64,000 bases of DNA from Epinephelus fuscoguttatus. Its lineage: Eukaryota; Chordata; Actinopteri; Perciformes; Serranidae. Where the stretch lies: NCBI RefSeq assembly GCF_011397635.1, contig NC_064760.1, positions 33,003,856-33,067,855 of the forward strand, read 5' to 3'. Each line of letters opens with the position of its first letter. Within the stretch, counting starts at the first letter, position 1. The notes below the pieces were generated by a model, which saw only the letters and a program-made list of their open reading frames with translations, was not told where the DNA came from and did not search any database. The position numbers and the translations under genes were made by a program. Positions 20,701 through 32,172 of the stretch are shown piece after piece.

Positions 20701-22985
20701 TTTACATTCCACAACAGAATTCACATTCACACTATCTTTATTGTCTTTGATATTCTCGTTGGTACACATGAACTAGTGTCAACCAGAAATACCCAACTGA
20801 ATCACTTCCCTTCTCTACGTTTGAAAGGTGGCTCTTTAAGGTTCTATATGAGATTTTGAACATTAATATAGCAGCAAACAACTATTTGCTATGTAAATAT
20901 ATAGTGTAGTAATGATGTCCTAAGCAGAGAGTGAAGTCATGCTCCCTCTGTGTGTGTGTGTGTGTGTTATAATTAGCCATTGGTGCACCTAGCAGTTCTA
21001 GGGGTGTAGATCACTGTTTTCACCATGATACAATATTATATTGATTCAGTGGACAACAATACAGTACATAGATCCATTTAGCTCGATCAGTTACAGAAGA
21101 AGGTGGCACCCCTTTCTTTTTTACTTTTGGCCATAAAAGATAAAAACAACACATAAGTAATTTTAAATAATTGGAGCTTATAGCTTCTTACACTGCATAA
21201 ATTTGCATCAGATTACTTATATTATTTATACATTTTCTCACTCACTGTTAGTTTAAGTCACTGCATCCACTGATAGAACAGAATATTTGATTATCAGGCT
21301 GCATGCATGTTTATTCAGTCAGATATTTTTAAAACAGAGCAGCTAATGATGCTGTAGTGAGAGCAACAAGTTAGCGGAGTGATAGGCCCATTCAGGTTTG
21401 TCGTGCTTGCTGTGTGATTTATCTCGTTATGGCATTATTTTCTCCAGAATACAAAATATTTCCGCACTGCTGATTATTTTCCTGGGAGGGGAGTAAATAT
21501 GTCTCATTGCCCTTTTCTTGGTTGCTTGCCATTATATGCCAGGCGTTGTTTGGTATGACACAGACGTGCCACAGGAACTTCAAAGAAAAGGCGTATCCTA
21601 ACAATGATGACATACATCAGTGTTTTCACTTTGCATTAGTGATATTGGATTATTGCACACTGAATTGATGCATCGATCCAGACTGGTGGATCATTACATC
21701 CCTAGCAGCTGCTGCCATTTAGCCTCAGCCACCTCCATGTTTGTCTGTGACATCACAGGTGAGAGCCGTGTGCAGGCAATCCCGGCCCAGGATCTGAATG
21801 TCCAATACAGGACTTTTAAACATTTGTTTTTCAGAACGGTGTCTGTGATGAGCTTCACCCATGTATAGCATGTAGGTTCTAGTGATGGCCAGTTTCATAA
21901 TTCACAAAAATATTAAACTATCTAGAGACGCTTCTTTAGGGGTGTTGCAGTGGGGAGACAAGTGGTACTGATAACCAAGGGCCCTGATGGGAGGGGAGCC
22001 CTTAAAAAGCCTCAAATAAAAAGTTTGGTATTGTTTGCAGTTTATTATTTTAAGTGGTTAGTGCCATAACTAAATTAAATTTGGCTAAATGAATCAGTTG
22101 AAAGACTGAACTGTGTATAAAAAAATAGTGGAAACTCTTTGAGGCGTCTCTCACTCCTTACATGCATGAAATAGTTCAGTCCTGCCCTGCAATAGGATTC
22201 ATGTCTAAACACAGTCAGAGCCGGTTATGCTTTTGGAGCCCTAACGTTCACTGTCATGTCTTTCCCCAAAAAAGGGAAATCAGAGTTCCAAAAAAGAAAA
22301 GAAAGCAATTTGACTTTGTACTTAACAATTTCAAAAGGTGCGTGAGAGACATGTGGATCAAGAGACGAAGGGTCGGGGACCCAGAGAGACTTCCAATGCA
22401 TAGGGCCCAGAATTTGGTGATACGCCCCTGCACGTCTCAAAACACTCCTGCAGCTCAGTACACTTCACTGTATGCTCAACATGTTCAAAACAGTAACTGT
22501 CTCCCCAAAAATGTCTCACAGATGTGGCCTCTGGTGGAGCTGTTGAACCTCATGGAGAGTGATAGTGTGACACAGGAGCAGTGTATTCAACCTTTTCACC
22601 TAAACAATGACTGTGTGGAATATTGCGATCACACAAATCAACAGCGGAAACATGGAATATGTGGCAGGAAGTGTTTGAGTCGTTCCCAAATATGTTTTGT
22701 TACGTTTTCCATCATGACAACCCACCATTGGAATCCACTGTAACCAACATAATTCAACCTGACCACAGCCACTCTTCGTCAAAGACATAACCACACTCTT
22801 TATGCCTTCACCTTTCAAGCCTGCAGGGGTTGAGGGATACTTTGAGAAGTATTGCTTCAAGTGAAACTTCCAGGGCTGCCCCATTGACAAATATGGCACC
22901 TCCCCTCACTGTTATACCTGTTGTGTGTCGTTATCAGGACGAACTCTCCCAGAGGCTGTCTAGACTGCGAGACCAGGTGTCGTAA
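17732..22985 (+). CDS. chmp1b: CHMP1B, ESCRT-III subunit (coding span, 8 exons)
   Basis: Joining 17732-17747, 18100-18197, 18308-18454, 19768-19836, 19947-20054, 20188-20231, 20583-20655 and 22938-22985 gives 200 residues in one frame; all introns are GT-AG. The protein begins MSAMEKHLFNLKFAAKEL and has the basic helix 1, KGNMEAAKIHAENAIRQK in helix 2, and the acidic C-terminal half. It ends with DELSQRLSRLRDQVS, a MIM1-type MIT-interacting motif that binds VPS4, spastin and IST1-pathway partners. Phrases such as FAAKEL, AIQKGN and GLDLNLELP separate it from CHMP1A. The family polymerises on cytosolic membranes in multivesicular body sorting, abscission and tubule scission. The human paralogue in use, CHMP1B, is intronless; this intron-bearing gene beside tbx22 and tent5d looks like its parental locus. 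Confidence 0.96.
18100..18197 (+). CDS. chmp1b: chmp1b exon 2
   Basis: Acceptor CCTTACAG; donor CAG|GTTGGC. Encodes KHLFNLKFAAKELHRNSK and onward to SKVKQ. An upstream in-frame ATG at 18063 lies in the intron and is not the start. Confidence 0.95.
18308..18454 (+). CDS. chmp1b: chmp1b exon 3
   Basis: Acceptor TTTCCCAG; donor CAG|GTCAGG. Forty-nine codons from AIQKGNMEAA to QTAVTMNQ, including the conserved FLRMSARVDAVASRVQ helix. Confidence 0.96.
19768..19836 (+). CDS. chmp1b: chmp1b exon 4
   Basis: Acceptor GTGCCCAG; donor AAG|GTACAA. Encodes VSKSMSGVVKSMDATLKSMN and then LEK. Confidence 0.95.
19947..20054 (+). CDS. chmp1b: chmp1b exon 5
   Basis: Acceptor TTCTACAG; donor CAG|GTAATT. Encodes ISALMDKFENQFETLDVQ and the MEDTMGNTTTLTTPQ segment. 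Confidence 0.96.
20188..20231 (+). CDS. chmp1b: chmp1b exon 6
   Basis: Acceptor TCCTTAG; donor GG|GTGAGT in phase 2. Encodes NEVDTLLHEMADEAG. Confidence 0.94.
20583..20655 (+). CDS. chmp1b: chmp1b exon 7
   Basis: Acceptor TATTTTTAG; donor CAG|GTAACA. Completes the split glycine and encodes LDLNLELPAGQTSALASS through VASTEQ. Confidence 0.95.
20656..22937 (+). other. chmp1b: chmp1b intron 7, repeat-rich
   Basis: The longest chmp1b intron. It holds a possible MITE (20999-21706) and a 193-residue open frame at 22162-22743 that is lysine/arginine- and cysteine-containing but has no recognisable domain; surrounding text (GGGCCCAGAATTTGG, TACGCCCCTGC) looks repeat-derived. Confidence 0.5.
20999..21706. 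mobile_element. Possible hAT-like MITE in chmp1b intron 7
   Basis: The left edge CTAGGGGTGTAGATC and the reverse complement of the right edge (CTAGGGATGTAATGATCC) resemble each other. Flanking TAGCAGTT and TAGCAGCT could be an 8-bp duplication with one mismatch. The alignment is loose. Confidence 0.35.
22938..22985 (+). CDS. chmp1b: chmp1b exon 8 (terminal coding part)
   Basis: Acceptor GTTATCAG, then DELSQRLSRLRDQVS and TAA. The leucine/arginine pattern fits the MIM1 helix. No canonical AATAAA is found close downstream, so the 3'UTR end is undefined. Confidence 0.95.
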   Translation, partial: DELSQRLSRLRDQVS

Positions 22986-23672
22986 TCACGTCGAAAAGCA
23001 GAAGATCAGGAGGAGGGAGAAGAGCAGGAGAAGCAAGAAGAGACGGGGTGAAAAAGTGAAGGAAAAAAAAAAAGAAGGTGCCATGTGCCTGAAAGCTCTG
23101 TGTTTCAGGTTTGTCCTGCTGTGAGAGGTTAGGGGGCTGTCTAACAGCAGATAAGGACAGAGGGTCCTGCATCACATGCAGTCCCTCTGTGATAATGTTC
23201 ATTTGCACACTTATATTTAACTTGTATTCTGGTTATTTATTAGCTCAATAATATGACATGACTGTGCTGGCATGTTTCTTTATTTTAAGGTGGTGCACCT
23301 CATATTCTAAGTGGATTTTTGGAGCAAATTGTTAAGAGAAAAAACAACTGTGCTTAATAATACCTCATTCCAAAGTGATTATACACTATGTATAAAATGT
23401 AAAAAGCTATTTATTATATTTATTTGTGTATTTATTTATTTATTTACTGCCTGCTTCACTGACTGATTGCTAAGAGCATGCTTGTCTTGTAACTGTTATA
23501 TCCTACCTGCTTGGTTGAGGATGTTGGGACCTGCATTGTCAGTTTTTTGTTTTTGCTGCAGTGCTGAAAGTCAGACTTATAGTGTTTGTTTATATGGTAT
23601 GGCAGGGCTAAATGTTTGCCTCAGACACGCTCTGGAGAAAGCTGGAATGGTGTTGATTTGCTGCTCGTAGCG
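22986..23672. other. chmp1b: chmp1b 3' flank
   Basis: Probably includes the 3'UTR. A purine-rich AGAAGAGG stretch lies at 23000-23075 and a TATTTATT-rich stretch near 23410-23450 (AU-rich). No AATAAA is seen, and nothing else is supported. Confidence 0.4.
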
Positions 23673-24341
23673 GCAGAGTGTGGACTCAAGTCACAAATTT
23701 GATGACTTTAGACTCTATTTGACAAACTCAGAAAAAGACTTGCAACTCGATTTGGACTTTAACACTTTGGACTTGATTTTTTTTACTTGAAAATACTTAA
23801 TACCTTCCCCCAAGTCCAAAGACTAAAGAGTATGTTACTTAAAAAGTGTGTCACGAATCATTTCATTTCCTTTCATCTCCTGAAGCAACTAATGTTAACA
23901 CTATTCATTCTCAGCAAGTCGACACATAATTCTCGACAGCAATCCAACAGCATCCAATCAAGTTGCAGGAGAGTGACAAAAAACTAAGGCTACATTACTT
24001 TGTAAACTATGAAAACTATGTGGTCGTCAACAAAAAATGAATTGCAGTATGCAAAACTTGTTTTTTTTTTTTTTTTTTAACAAGGAATTGTAAAGGACGC
24101 AACACTGAAATTGCACAAAGAACAGTAAGTCAAGGCTAGCATTAGCATAGTCAGAGAACTAGTGTTTAACTCACATTAGCTTTAAAGCTAAATAACTTTT
24201 CGACAAACTTGTTTCGACAAATAAGTACACATTTTAAAAAGCATTTATGATTTTTATAAATATAAAATGTTATTATTTGTCATTGAAATGGCATCACACA
24301 TACTTGTGACTTGCAAAACAGTGACTTGGCTCCACCCCTGC
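23673..24341. mobile_element. MITE with GACTTG-rich ends
   Basis: The left end GCAGAGTGTGGACTCAAGTC and the reverse complement of the right end (GCAGGGGTGGAGCCAAGTC) match imperfectly, with repeated ACTTG/GACTT motifs inside both ends. It is about 670 bp long, contains a poly-T tract at 24060-24078, and carries no transposase. Confidence 0.55.
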
Positions 24342-27244
24342 ATAGCAGTAACAACACTCGTGGCTCAGTGTGTACTTTATATGCAAAGACAGAGTAATTA
24401 AAAGAGTTTTCAACATGTCTTAGTCGTCATGTTTTCTGTCAGTTTATAGCCGTGTGCTGGGTAAAGTATGCACCGTCCCCACATGCCTGTCTGCCCCTCT
24501 TTTTCCATCTTACTCCTCCTCTTTCTCTCCTCCAACAGGGAACAGATGAGAGGTCAAAGGTGTCACCTGTAGAGGAAGCGGCCCTCTGCCGCTCGCATGC
24601 CAGTGTCTCATTACACACATACACACATACACACATAGTTCAGCGTATCCCAGGGGAGACGTGAGACTCAGCTGGGAGCCATTACAGGTGCTGTCCAAGC
24701 ACACACAAATATCTATACATGAACAGCCCCGTAGCTGATGGGAGTCCTCCGGAGTGACACTCGGCCACCTCTGACCCTTTTTGTGTCCTTCCTAATCATC
24801 ATCAGCACACACTTAACTACATTCACAATCATCATCAGTGCCCCCAGACAGACACAAGTCTCTATTCTGCCTATTACGCACATACTTCTTCAAGTCCTCA
24901 GTCAGTGGGAGTTATACGAAAAACAGCGACCCCAGTGATCCAACAGCTGTCAGTCATTTCTGCCAAGGGTTAGATCACCTGAAATTAAAATTCCATGTCC
25001 CTCTGCTGTCAAAGCCACAAAATCTATTTGGTAAGTTTTGTCCTAAATCTATTTTTAACCAATTCTTTAAGTATGATTAAAGCCGGGAGAGTCTACCATG
25101 GCCTAGTTTGCTCTCTGCTGTGTGCATCTCAACATGTGTGCAGGGATGCTTCCTCCAGATGTGCTGTAGCTGGCTCCTGTATGAGTGCTGCCGTGGGGGA
25201 AGCCTGTGTTTGTATATGTGTATGTGTCAGGTGTTGATACCAAGTGGCTTTTCTCCAGTGCCGTCAACACCTCCTCGTCTTGGTTCCTAGAGGAGTGGTG
25301 CTCGCTGACAGGCAGGGATCCGGTGGGCCGGTGGTCCTGTCCCCGTGGTTGACCTGTCTGCTTCTACACGGGGGGGATAGCTGCTCAGAGCCACACACAT
25401 GCACACTGGCTGGTGAAAGAGCAATAATTGCAGCAAGGGGGATTGGTCAGAGTACGACATGATTTCACACACAGGAAATGAAGCTGTATGTCCAGACAAT
25501 AAGTCATAAGCTGGGATTCAGCAGGAAGAGATACGTGATGCAAAAACCAAGATTTTTATCTTGAGAATAAAGCTGAATATCTGTTTTACAGAACTGTAAT
25601 TCCTTCATAATTTCCAAGAGGTTTTTTAGAAACAACTATGTGATGTGTTTTTGATAGAAAAATAGAGACTGTTCATGAGGAATACTTTCCATTGCTTATT
25701 TCAAATTAGATGACGCATAACTTTCTGTCTTTTAGTCAGGGTACAGCAGGTCGATTAGACATGTAAAAATGCTGAAAAAATTAATCTGCAAGCCAGTACA
25801 CAATTATAAAGTATATTAACATTAAGAAAAAAAAACTGACAGAAAAATAATTGGCAACCGTTTTAATAATTGATTAATAGTTTATTAAGAAGTGTTTCAA
25901 CAAATTGAAAAATTCAAGAAAAGCGTTCTTTGTCTCCAGCTTCTGACATGCCGCTTTTATTTGTCAATTATCATTGTAAATTTAATGTCTTAGCTGTAAT
26001 CTAAAAAACAATCTACAGATTTATTAGTATGAAAATAATCAATAGTTGTAGTACTGCTTTCATTTGAATGGAACAGGTCTCTTTAGAAAAAAACATTTTC
26101 CCTGTAATTAGTGCAAAATCACAAAGTTCTTTCCAGGAAACCTAAGATTTTTTAATTTTTATTTTCAAAACTGAGCTCCAAAATTCACCAGATATCCTTA
26201 TGTAGACTTAAAGAATATGCAGCATCTTCAAAGAACTTAAAGATCCCACATATTTATAATATATAATATAGGTTTAAAGTGATGTTAGTCTAGTTAAAGA
26301 GAGAAAATCAAATTAACACATGGAATAGGAATTTCAAATATAGTACGTACTCTTTGTCCACTGGAATATGTGCATATTGTGTGCTTATATTCTATGTGAT
26401 ATACACCTTTCTGTGTATCATCATTTGTGAGCGTTGACAGCAAAAAGACTCGCCATCTATTTAAAGTGGCGCTTGAGATGGAAAAGTTTCATTCACTGAG
26501 GTAGCACAGGCTCGTTTTTCCTCTTTTCCTCTCCTTGTCTCCTCCGTCCTCCTGAGCCTCCCATTTGAAATATTCAATTACAATGCGTGAAGGGTCAGGT
26601 CAAACTCAGGAAGCCGAGCTGATTGGTTCTTCTCGGATATCGATGGGCATGTGTGACCAATCGCTGCTGCCCACAGTCTCCATCTGCTGCTGCTGCTGAT
26701 AAGTGTGTGTCTAATCGTTCCAGCCCAAGGCTTTCCCCAGTTTCCACTCACCTCTTGACCAGTGCTTCCTGTCAGATGTGTTAACGCTGCTTTTAATCAG
26801 TTTTACTGTCCCGTGCACACACACATACACAGGCACGCTGACACAGCTGGCCCTATCCATCCCTGCGGCCCAGAGCACGCTTCATTAAGACCGAACCAAT
26901 CTCCTGCTCACACCGTCACAACCTCTGTCACACACAAACACACACCTGATCCTGCCGCCCCTCCACTTGACCCTCACCTTACCCCATCACCCACCCTGAT
27001 ATCTCTTACAGTCAAACAAGCCGTGAACATGAACATGCAGCCTTGTCTTTTGCTCTATATTGAGGCTGTCTGCCAGTCTTTGTGTCTGCACACATGAATG
27101 CAGTGTGGAATGTGTGCCACGCTTCATTATTACATTATTGGTCATCATCTCATGCAGGAAACTGTTGCCTCAGGCTAAATCAAACAAATAAGAGATCTCA
27201 TTTACCCCAAGGCTTCAAAAGTGTAAAAGACCTTTGGTGATCCT
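24342..27244. other. Intergenic, no gene supported
   Basis: AT-rich with short CA runs. A CCTCCAACAG|GGAACAG acceptor-like sequence at about 24539 precedes a short open frame, but no donor or partner exon is evident. Several 60-110 residue ORFs lack domains. Confidence 0.5.
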
Positions 27245-28755
27245 TTAAGGGGACAGCCCATCACCAAAATCAAAAACACATATTCTGTAGCGCCATTTAT
27301 CAGTCCAGATTGTTTTGGTGTGAGTTACCGAGTGTTGGCGATATTGGCCATAGAGATGTTTGCCTTCTTCCCAATATGATGGAACTAAATGTCACCCAGC
27401 ATGTGGTGCTCCAAGTGCCAACTTTTTTGTCTCCTTGTCCTCTACCACCGAAACTGGTCTGCAGTCCATTGCAATACATTTTGCAAGGCAGTTAGTTGTC
27501 GGTTAGACCGAATTACTCAGTCTGTGTCTGAACACCTGGTTGAGTGAGGCTTGACAAGGCTGGCTGCTAGCGTTAGCATCACAGGCTTCGTGTTGGCTGT
27601 GAAATGCTTTGCCTTGAAGTGATATTTCAGGCTTGAAGTACTCCAATGGTACGACAATTCCCTATACAGAAATAGCAGAAAGCGATGCTCCTATCAACAC
27701 TTCCATCTGGGTGTTTTTTCGGTGATTAATTAATCGAAATAAACACATTATTTTGACATCTCTAATGTAAACATTTGGCATCCTCCTTGGTTGAGCTGTA
27801 ACGTTAGATAGCTCAGTGGTGCTAGGTGAGCTAAATGCACACATCCTCCTGCTTTGTGATTCGGTTGGCAGGTTCACTTTGGTAGAAAGAAAATAGTTCC
27901 CACTAGGGCTGCCCCCTTAAAGCCAGAGATTCGAATCATCAGTGAGAGACCCTTCAGTCAGCTGAGACTGCTTCACGTTGAGCAGCCTATTCCTTTTTTC
28001 CCCCCCGCTAGTCACTGTGCTGTGTAGTGTACTTCTGGGGATGTTTTGGTCCCCATATTTTGCTGCCGAGTGAGCACTCTTGACTTTCATGCCACTGTTT
28101 GGTTCAGACAGCTGCCAGTGCAGAAGCAGCTCATCGGTTGAAGTGACTCTGCAACATAAGGCTTTAAGATATGATTATTTTCTCTCTTCTGCTTACAAGT
28201 GATGAATTTGCAACTCACAGCAACTCAGTAAGACACAGTCTCTGGCTTTTGCTTAGTATCTAGTGACAGCAAAAATGTTGTTAAACATTTCCAAGCTTGT
28301 TTACTTTATCACTTGATTACTTTATCAGGATGTCACACTGAGTGTCCTGTTGAACCTTTACAATCTTTAAAACTTTATATGAAAAAAAAAAAAAAAACAG
28401 GAATCATGTAGTATTCATTTTGAACAGCCAAATCTGATACGACTGATATAGTTCGGAATTGGGTTCTTATATGAAACTGCTCACAACAAGGTCTGTGGAT
28501 TATCTTGAGTAACCGGGTCATGATTTCTGTAAAGAGACGTTGCTGTTGAGTTTTTCAAATATATATTTTTTGCACTTTGAGCACCACAAGCTGAGTGCCA
28601 CCTAGTTCCATTATATTGGAGAGAAGGCAGACATCTCTATGGCCGATATCTCCAATACTCTGTAACTCACACCAAAACAATCTAGACTGATAAATAGCAC
28701 TACAGGTAAGAGGGAAAATATGTATTTTTGAGTTTGGGGTGAACTGTTCCTTTAA
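27245..28755. mobile_element. TTAA-type DNA transposon with long inverted ends, second copy
   Basis: TTAA at 27245-27248 and at 28752-28755 delimit about 1.5 kb. The arms (27249 to about 27440, and about 28480-28751 inverted) share the 'TTTTGGTGTGAGTT', 'GATATTGGCCATAGAGATG' and 'AACTAAATG' blocks with the copy at 2121-4993. The middle (from about 27901, CTAGGGCTGCCCC) appears to be another, nested repeat. No transposase frame is present. Confidence 0.65.
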
Positions 28756-28859
28756 TGCTTTTATGCCATTGTCAGGTCAATTTTTAAATGTATCCTTTAT
28801 TGTGGTTAATGACTAAATACCTGCAAAACAAATGATAATCGTGTCAGTCTCAGTCATGC

Positions 28860-29045
28860 CTTGTATTTGGAGCTAATTAGCTAATGTTAGCATGCTAACA
28901 CACTAAACTAAACTAGTGACCATTATGCCTACTTAATGTCAACATGCCAGCATTGTTGTCCTGCACACATTAGCATGCTAAAGTTAGCATGTAGCTAAAA
29001 GCACCACTGTGCCTGAGTAGCTACAGCCTCACGGAGATACTAACA
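28860..29045. repeat. GTTAGCATGCTAAC-type repeat
   Basis: Several partly palindromic GTTAGCATGCTAA motifs and the phrase AAAGCACCACTGTGCCTGAG mark a short dispersed repeat of a kind common in fish; the family assignment comes from memory. Confidence 0.45.
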
Positions 29046-29478
29046 TGGATCATGACCTTTGTTTCGTTTATATATTCTGCATGTGTAGATATTGTGTGCC
29101 AGTTCGAAACAATTAAGAAGTTAATATAAATGTAATAGTTAGCATATGATATCTTGTTTTATTTTCCTCGAAAAAAATGCAGTGTGTTAAAATGCAATTC
29201 AAACGAGAAATACTCACAGTTAAATCCTTTACCCTCTTATTGTAACATGCAAACTTTAATCTAGTTGTTTCAAATGAACATGCTGTAAGTACAGTGCGTC
29301 TCACTTGGCTGGCTGTGTAAATTAATTCTGGGTTGGCAGTGACTTTGAGGGGGTTAATAACGTGTTACTCTGCAGTTGTTGACAAGATAATGAGAGAAAC
29401 GGGGAGAGAGGAGATCTATTAATAGGACATATACCTCTGGAATTACATTATTATTATACCAGCAGATATCACAGAGCA

Positions 29479-29528
<50 letters not shown>

Positions 29529-29662
29529 TGCATATGGTAAAACACTCTGCAGGTCTGCTGTTAGTCACACTCCCGCGTCTCAAATTGAATTAGCGTTGAC
29601 AGCGCACAGCGCCAGCCGCGTGTATGTGTGTGTGCACTGGGGGGCACTAGCTGTTGGCAAGC

Positions 29663-29708
<46 letters not shown>

Positions 29709-30770
29709 AGAAGAGAAAGAGGGCCTTCCCCCCTGAAATCAATTAAGCGAGTATAGGTCTGTAGTTGTGGGGGTGAGGGGGGCACATCCTGTAGAGGGCA
29801 GCCCAGACAGACAGCACCATCTGGGGCAGCAGGCAGGTCGACCCTGGGTGGAGACATGAAAGAAGCAGGGCAGGGATAAGAGGAGAGGAGAGTGCAGGCC
29901 AGCGTTAAATCACTCTCTTCTCCCCACCCCATACCCTCACACCAGCCCCTCATCTGCCATCCGATACATCAGCCACGGAGCATCATTCTCACTCAATCAC
30001 TCTCCATCTCTTTCCTTATTCTCCCCTCTCCTCTCTGTATCTGTCCCAGGAGTGATAACCTGTCATACACAGGAAGCAGAAAGAGGTAAGAGCGATCTAT
30101 CCCTCTGTCAGAGATAGGGGCAAAGAGAAAAAGAATATCTCACATCTCTTGTTCCAAAAGGCTTGATTTATAGCTCCATGTTTAATAAAAACCAATGCTA
30201 GAGAGTGCCCCCCTCTCTCTCTCTCTCTCTCTCATACACACACACACCCATGCACCTGTGGAATCCCCCTCAGGTCCATCAGACTGGAAGGAATTAGCAC
30301 ATACACACACACTCTCTCTTCTAGGGGGGAGGGATGGCCCTGTGTGATGGACAGCCAGGGTCAGAGTGTGTGCTGTGTTTGTTGGTCATAAGCTGAGTGC
30401 TGACAGCCCTCTTCCAGCCATCCAGTACTCAGACACACACACACACACACACACACACCTCCACTGATGGCAAAGCAATCGACCAAACGAGAAAGGGTTA
30501 AAGAAACGGAATCATATTAGCATATACAGTGTACATGCAGCACTGAATGCTTAAGTTAGTATGGCAGTGATCAAAAAAGTAATCAGAGCCTTTAATCAAG
30601 TAAAAGTAAAAATATCCAACTGTAAAATGTTCACTTTAAAGCAACAATATGTCCACATTATCGGCAAAAATGTATCCATCAAAAGAAAAACTATGCATTT
30701 AAAATGTCCTCTGTCTCTGTTATATTAATATATATCATATCATAATAAATATTAATATAATATATTTGCT
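29046..30770. other. Intergenic, microsatellite-rich
   Basis: Holds the TG runs at 29.5 and 29.7 kb, a CT run near 30211-30232 and a CA run near 30431-30459. No gene is supported. Confidence 0.55.
29479..29521. repeat. (TG)n microsatellite
   Basis: About 21 TG units. A second run follows at about 29665-29704. The Cys-Val frames across both are artefacts. Confidence 0.95.
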
Positions 30771-30778
30771 GTCTTAAA

Positions 30779-32172
30779 TTGATAAACTTTTTTTTCTTTT
30801 CTAAATATACACTTATTCTGAATTAGATGCCTGCAACAGGCTCCAAAAAAATTGGGACAGAGGCAACAAAAGACTGGGAGAATTGTGGAATGCTAAAAAA
30901 CAAACAAACAAAAAAAAAAAACAAACACCTAAAATATTTCACAGGTAAACAGGTTAATTGGTTACAGATTAAAGTATCATTACTGGGTATAAACGGCCAT
31001 CCTCGAAATGCTCACTTGTTCACAAGCAAGGATGGTCACTTTGTGAAAAACTGCGAGGGCAAACAGTCCAGCAGTTTGAGAACATCTCTCAATGCACAAT
31101 TGCAAGAATGTGGGGATTTCACCATCTACAATTTATAATGTGATCAAGATATTGAGAGAATTTCTGCACATAAGGGGCAGGACTGAAAACAAATATTGAA
31201 TGGCCGTGACCTTTGACCCCTCAGGCTGAACTGCATTAAAATCCAACATGATTATATAAAGGATATTACTACATGGACTCAGGAACACTTTGGAAAACCA
31301 TTGTCGGTAAACACAGCTCATCACTACATCCACAGAAGTTTAGACTCTACCATGCACAGTAAAAGCCAAATATCAACAACTTCCAAAGACGAAGCCGAGT
31401 TCTCTGGGCCCGCCCTCATCTGAGATGGACTGGCACAAAGTGGATCAGTGTGCTGTGGTCTGATGAGTCCACATTTAAAGTTGTTTTTGGAAATCATGGA
31501 CGTCGTGTCCTCCAGACTAAAAAAAGCCAAGCCAGTTCAAAAGCCAGAATCTGTGATAGTATGGGGGAGTGTTGGTGCTGATGGCATGGGTGACGGCACA
31601 TCTGTGAAGGCACCATGAATGCTGAAAGGTACATACAGGTTTTGGAGCAACATGCTGCCGACCAAATGATGTCTTTTTCAGGGTCATCAGTGCTTATTCC
31701 AGCCAAAAAAAACAAACAAACACCAAGCCACTCTCCTCACATCACAGCAGCTTGGCTTCTTAGTAACAGAGTGCATGAATTAGACTGGCCCGCTGCAGTC
31801 CTTACCTGACTCCTATTGAAAATGTTTGGTGCATTGTGAAGCACAAAATACAGCAACGGAGACCTCGGACTGTCGAGCAGCTGAAGTCGTATATCAAGCA
31901 AGAATGGAGAGAATTTCACTTTCAAAACGTTCAAAACACAGTGATAAACATGCTCCTGTGCCAACTTTTTTTGGAACATGTTGCAAGCATCAAATTCAGA
32001 ATGTCTGCATATACAAATAAATAAATAAAGTTTATCAGTTTGAACATTAAATATATCTGATGTCTACACTGTGTTCAGTTGAATATAAGTCAAAAATGAT
32101 TAGCAAATCATTGCATTCTATTCTTATTTATGTTTTATACACTGTCCCAACTTTTCTGGAATTATGGTTGTA
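30779..32172 (+). mobile_element. Degenerate Tc1/mariner-like transposon
   Basis: The left arm 30779-30870 (TTGATAAACTT to AAAATTGGGACAG) is the reverse complement, with mismatches, of about 31952-32042. The right end continues about 130 bases further to GTCCCAACTTTTCTGG at 32140-32158, while the matching outer left end is absent, so the copy is truncated on the left. Between the arms lies a decayed transposase. The family is recognised from its Tc1-type catalytic blocks. Confidence 0.75.
31140..31960 (+). pseudogene. Tc1/mariner-type transposase remnant
   Basis: Translated in shifting frames, this region gives Tc1-family blocks: LWSDESTFKVVFGNHG (first catalytic Asp), 'AERYIQVLEQH', and an SPIENVW-like block (TPIENVW) where the catalytic acid belongs. 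The block that should carry the second Asp (QDNAKPH-like) is replaced by an AAACAAACAAAC stretch at about 31708-31722, and several stops and frameshifts occur. It cannot encode an active enzyme. Confidence 0.75.

Noticed and set aside
24539..24661. Acceptor-like CCTCCAACAG followed by a short open frame
   Set aside because: No donor or partner exon is found and the peptide ends in His-Thr repeats from a CA-type run.
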